NCBI RefSeq assembly: GCF_001545115.1
Contig: NZ_FCNU01000022.1
Location: 24,544 to 88,543, forward strand
Origin: Candidatus Protochlamydia phocaeensis
GTDB lineage: Bacteria; Chlamydiota; Chlamydiia; Chlamydiales; Parachlamydiaceae
Reading direction: 5' to 3'
DNA: 64,000 nt
Shown: piece by piece, positions 60,898 to 64,000 of the stretch
Position numbering within the stretch: position 1 is the stretch's first letter
How the letters are laid out: each line of letters opens with the position of its first letter
Notes under the pieces: generated by a model
Told to the model about the DNA's origin: nothing
Databases searched by the model: none
Seen by the model: only the letters and a program-made list of their open reading frames with translations
Translations under genes and position numbers: made by a program

Positions 60898-61965
60898 TTA
60901 ATGGGAGGGAGATTGCTCGACGGTCAGTTTTTCATCTACGGGATCGGCTAAGCGTGCGAAGTATCCGATTGTTTTAGCGAGGCCTTCTTTTAGAAAAACT
61001 TTAGGTTCCCAATCCAATAGGCTGCGAGCATAAGAGATGTTAGGCTTTCTTTGGCGAGGATCGTCTTGAGGAAGCGGGTTAAAGCAAAGAGGCGAGCGTG
61101 AACCGGTTAATTCTAAAATTGTATGGGCTAGGCTTGCAATTGTAAATTCATGATCATTTCCTAAATTGACAGGGCCTGTCACCTCCTCGGGGGAAGCCAT
61201 CAATCTGACTAAGCCTTCAATGAGGTCGCTGACATAGCAAAACGAGCGTGTCTGCTCTCCATCCCCATAAATAGTAATGGGTGCATGATTGAGCGCTTGG
61301 ACGATAAAATTGGAAATCACGCGACCGTCTTCTATGCTCATGCGGGGGCCATAGGTATTAAAAATGCGTGCAACCTTAATGCGTGTACCATGTTGCTGGC
61401 GATAGCAAAAAAATAAGGTTTCGGCACATCGTTTTCCCTCATCATAACAGGCCCGTATGCCAATGGGATTGACATGCCCCCAATAGCTTTCTGATTGAGG
61501 ATGTTCCAAAGGATCTCCATAAACTTCGCTGGTAGAGGCTTGAAGGATCTTTGCTTGATTCTTGCAAGCCAGTTCCAATAAATTCAAAGAACCGATGACA
61601 CACGTTTTAAGGGTGAAAAGAGGGTCCCGTTGATAATGTTGGGGAGAAGCCGGGCAAGCTAAATTATAAATTTCATCGATGGAAGGCAGATCAAGCATCG
61701 CATCGCCTATATCATGATGAATAAACGTAAAGCGCTCATTGGAAATCAAATGGGAAATATTGCCCAGATTGCCGGTATATAAATTATCCATACAAATCAC
61801 TTCACAGCCTTGATCAATCAAATAATCGCATAAGTGAGATCCTAGAAAACCGGCTCCACCTGCTACAAGGACTCGCTTAGGTGAAAGGCTGTCTTGGGCG
61901 CAAAGAGGCGATTGGCCGATAAGAATAATCCAGTAAATGCTTAAGATAAACTTAAATAGCCTCAT
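60898..61965 (-). CDS. UDP-glucuronate decarboxylase (UXS)-type NAD epimerase with a signal peptide
   Basis: Residues 1-24 ([20 protein letters not shown]) look like a Sec signal. The rest is an extended [12 protein letters not shown] at 36-44, [13 protein letters not shown] near 102-114, the catalytic YDEGKR near 171-176 and FNTYGPRM near 200. This matches UDP-glucuronate decarboxylase, which makes UDP-xylose in the cytosol or Golgi lumen. There is no alternative start codon between the signal and the Rossmann motif, so the leader cannot be a mis-set start. AGG lies 8 bases before the ATG. Confidence 0.88.
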   Translation of the reverse strand: MRLFKFILSIYWIILIGQSPLCAQDSLSPKRVLVAGGAGFLGSHLCDYLIDQGCEVICMDNLYTGNLGNISHLISNERFTFIHHDIGDAMLDLPSIDEIYNLACPASPQHYQRDPLFTLKTCVIGSLNLLELACKNQAKILQASTSEVYGDPLEHPQSESYWGHVNPIGIRACYDEGKRCAETLFFCYRQQHGTRIKVARIFNTYGPRMSIEDGRVISNFIVQALNHAPITIYGDGEQTRSFCYVSDLIEGLVRLMASPEEVTGPVNLGNDHEFTIASLAHTILELTGSRSPLCFNPLPQDDPRQRKPNISYARSLLDWEPKVFLKEGLAKTIGYFARLADPVDEKLTVEQSPSH

Positions 61966-62150
61966 ATCGTTAACCTAATAAGGGTTGGTGATTTAAATTT
62001 TAATTTTGTTATTTTAGCAACTCGGAAATCTTGATGCAAATTAAAAAAATAAAATAAAAACTACTTATCCTTTGATTGACAAATAAGCAATTTTTTGAAA
62101 AAAAGGCGTGGGAATATTTAAATAAACAGACTGGTTAACAAAGTAATCTT

Positions 62151-63767
62151 ATGAATAAAAATTCCTCCGTTTTAATTGTAGGCGCAGGCCCTTCAGGATT
62201 AATGATGGCGTGCGAGTTGGCGAGACGGGGAATTTCGTTCCGTTTAATCGATCGTAAACCGGAAGGAATCAAAACAACCAATGCCGTAGGAATTCAAACG
62301 CGGACGCTCGAACTATTTGACCAAGTTGAATTAATAGACCGGTTTCTTGAAATTGGCATAAAATGCCGTTCAGCTTGTCTGCACAGTGAGGGAGAGGTTT
62401 TAAACAAAATCTCGTTCGATCATTTGGATTCTTTTTATAAATTTATCTTTTTGCTTCCTCAATATGAAACAGAAAGAATTTTACGGGAACGCTTGCAGGA
62501 GTTGCAAGGGCATATAGAAAGGCAAGTTGAGTTGATGGATTTCAAGCAGCTTGATCAACAAGTCCAAACGACGCTTAAACATGCCGATGGACAAATAGAG
62601 ACCTTGACTGTTGATTGGCTGGTCGGCTGTGATGGCATCAGAAGCCTTGTCCGAGAGAAATCCGATATTCCTTTCATCGGACAAGATATTCCGCAAACGT
62701 ATTTAGTGGCTGATGTAAAAATAGAAAGCCGGCTTCCCAATGAGGAAATGCAAGCTTATTTTAGCAGCCAAAAAATCTTTGCGGCCTTCCCTTTAGGAGA
62801 TGGCTTGTACCGCATTGTAGCCAATCTTGGCGCTAAAGATACGAGGAAAACAATCCCTGAAGAAGAAATCAGAGCAATTATTGAAGAGCGCTCCAATCAC
62901 CAATTGCAAGCGAAGGAAGTCCTTTGGTCCGCGCCTTTCTGGATTCACAGCATGATTGCTAAGACTATGCATAAGGGGCGCGTTTTTATTGCAGGCGATG
63001 CGGCTCATGTTCACTCTCCGGCTGGCGGGCAGGGAATGAATACGGGATTTCAAGATGCCTATAACCTAGCTTGGAAGCTGGCCTTAGTCATTCATGGACA
63101 GGCGAAACCTTCTTTGCTTGATAGTTATCAAGATGAACGGCATCCCGTCATCGAGGAAATTGTCCGCATGACGGAAGGGATTACCAAAGCTGCTATTGTT
63201 AAGAATATCTTCTTATTTAAGCTGCGGAACTTTTTAGCGCGAACATTATTGAGAAAGCGCTTTATTATAGATAAAATCGCCATGAAGATGGCCCAATTAA
63301 GCATTAGATATAAAAAAAGTCCCTTTATTCACTATCAAACCAATATTCCTTCTAAAGCTCCCCATCCGGGAGAAAGAGCCCCGGATGTCGTCATCGGCTC
63401 ATCATCGAAGCGGCTCTACGATTATTTAAGAAATCTCCAGCACAATTTATTGATTTTCACCGGGCGCAATCCAAGCGGGGATGAGTTAAAGGAGATAGAA
63501 CTTCTTCAGCATTGGATAGAGCAAGAGTATTCTTCGCTCATTAAGTGCTTTGTCGTCAGTCCGAGCTCCTCCCTTTTAGGATTGCAAAATGTCATTTTAG
63601 ATGAACAATCTTCCATTCACCAACGCTATCAAGCGAATGGGCCCGGCCTATGCTTAATTAGGCCCGACCAATATATTGCTTTTTTCAAGCGAGGTTTTCC
63701 GAAGGAAGAATTAGGCCGCTTTTTCGATCAGTATTTTATAAAAATGACGGAAGTGAACCAGGCATAA
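62151..63767 (+). CDS. FAD-dependent aromatic-ring monooxygenase (PheA/TfdB/UbiH-like)
   Basis: The 538-residue protein has VLIVGAGPSGLMMACELARRG near 7-27 (FAD site), the mid motif DWLVGCDGIRSLVRE near 155-169, and GRVFIAGDAAHVHSPAGGQGMNTGFQDAYNLAWKLA near 280-315 (second FAD motif). A C-terminal thioredoxin-like domain (about 395-535) follows, as in PheA/TfdB hydroxylases. Substrates of this group are phenols or polyketide-type aromatics. Its role in this organism is unknown. No good Shine-Dalgarno. Confidence 0.9.
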   Translation: MNKNSSVLIVGAGPSGLMMACELARRGISFRLIDRKPEGIKTTNAVGIQTRTLELFDQVELIDRFLEIGIKCRSACLHSEGEVLNKISFDHLDSFYKFIFLLPQYETERILRERLQELQGHIERQVELMDFKQLDQQVQTTLKHADGQIETLTVDWLVGCDGIRSLVREKSDIPFIGQDIPQTYLVADVKIESRLPNEEMQAYFSSQKIFAAFPLGDGLYRIVANLGAKDTRKTIPEEEIRAIIEERSNHQLQAKEVLWSAPFWIHSMIAKTMHKGRVFIAGDAAHVHSPAGGQGMNTGFQDAYNLAWKLALVIHGQAKPSLLDSYQDERHPVIEEIVRMTEGITKAAIVKNIFLFKLRNFLARTLLRKRFIIDKIAMKMAQLSIRYKKSPFIHYQTNIPSKAPHPGERAPDVVIGSSSKRLYDYLRNLQHNLLIFTGRNPSGDELKEIELLQHWIEQEYSSLIKCFVVSPSSSLLGLQNVILDEQSSIHQRYQANGPGLCLIRPDQYIAFFKRGFPKEELGRFFDQYFIKMTEVNQA

Positions 63768-63851
63768 TATCAGATTGCCTCATCGTCGGTTATTTGATGA
63801 GGAAGGGATATTTGGGAGCTTACTTTAGAATCGATGTATTAGGAAAAGCGA

Positions 63852-64000
63852 GTGAAAGGTTATAAAAATTATAAGAAATACCACATTGAAGCCAAGCATG
63901 CTCCAAACATCATTCCTCATCCCTATCGTTTCCAAGTCAAAGTCAAGAGAGGGGAGCTGGCGAAGTTTTTATTAAAAGAGATCTTGCTGTATCGAGGCAA
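63852..64000 (+). CDS. Unknown gene, partial at the right edge
   Basis: A GTG at 63852, with AGGAAAAGC just upstream, opens a frame that reaches the edge. The 49 visible residues read VKGYKNYKKYHIEAKHAPN and continue to VKVKRGELAKFLLKEILLYRG. They are basic, with no signal peptide. The fragment is too short to name. Confidence 0.5.
   Translation, partial: MKGYKNYKKYHIEAKHAPNIIPHPYRFQVKVKRGELAKFLLKEILLYRG

Noticed and set aside
1..64000. tRNA or rRNA genes
   Set aside because: I looked for TTCRANNC-type T-loops with CCA-end stems in the gaps and found none convincing; a tRNAscan-type search would settle it.

Overview
The window reads as a chromosome segment of an amoeba-associated (environmental) chlamydia of the Parachlamydia/Protochlamydia type. 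This is an inference. It rests on the rpmG-lolE-lolD order, the zwf / opcA-like / pgl block, several eukaryote-like effector candidates (OTU-type cysteine protease, classical tyrosine phosphatase, a large TPR protein), many membrane or coiled-coil proteins of unknown family, and intergenic spaces filled with short palindromic repeats. Base composition is moderately AT-rich, with very AT-rich leaders in front of several effector-like genes. I found no rRNA, tRNA, CRISPR array, transposase or phage gene.

Layout. 1-1.64 kb: a trans-sulfuration enzyme cut by the left edge and a VKOR-DsbA disulfide-forming protein. 2.0-4.3 kb: two tandem paralogous membrane proteins and a helical protein. 4.4-8.5 kb: lolD, lolE, rpmG and tsaD on the minus strand. 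8.8-11.8 kb: an OTU-like protease and a long coiled-coil protein. 11.9-15.3 kb: the oxidative pentose phosphate entry (zwf, opcA, pgl). 16-19 kb: an SLC12-like transporter and a DJ-1/PfpI protein. 19.2-23 kb: cyoABCD quinol oxidase. 23-31 kb: small-molecule enzymes (aldo/keto reductase, nucleoside deaminase, old yellow enzyme), a DUF952-peptide deformylase fusion and a decayed toxin-antitoxin locus. 31-40 kb: dacB, a fucosyltransferase-like protein, a zinc alcohol dehydrogenase, an RlmK-like methyltransferase and an archaeal-type AspRS fused to a YbaK-type domain. 40-47 kb: an Asp/Asn hydroxylase, then a divergent pair (ferredoxin reductase-like / tyrosine phosphatase) and a 1113-residue TPR protein with 240-bp tandem repeats. 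47-54.4 kb: nitronate monooxygenase, nagA, a zinc-ribbon protein, a candidate secreted toxin with a candidate immunity protein, and two transport-type membrane proteins. 54.4-64 kb: a lipoprotein, then a run of normally cytosolic enzyme types carrying N-terminal export signals (methyltransferase, FMN reductase, flavin monooxygenase, UDP-sugar decarboxylase), a phospholipase C-type phosphoesterase, DUF488, an aromatic-ring monooxygenase and a partial gene at the right edge.

The strongest leads are: (1) the secreted basic protein with a toxin-like C-terminal domain followed by a small acidic protein at 51.58-53.07 kb; (2) the AspRS-YbaK fusion; (3) the exported-enzyme group at 55.3-62 kb, together with the signal-bearing deformylase fusion at 26.2 kb; (4) the effector candidates with AT-rich leaders; (5) at least three families of 100-210 bp palindromic intergenic elements. 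Functional calls come from motif recognition by eye; no database search was possible.
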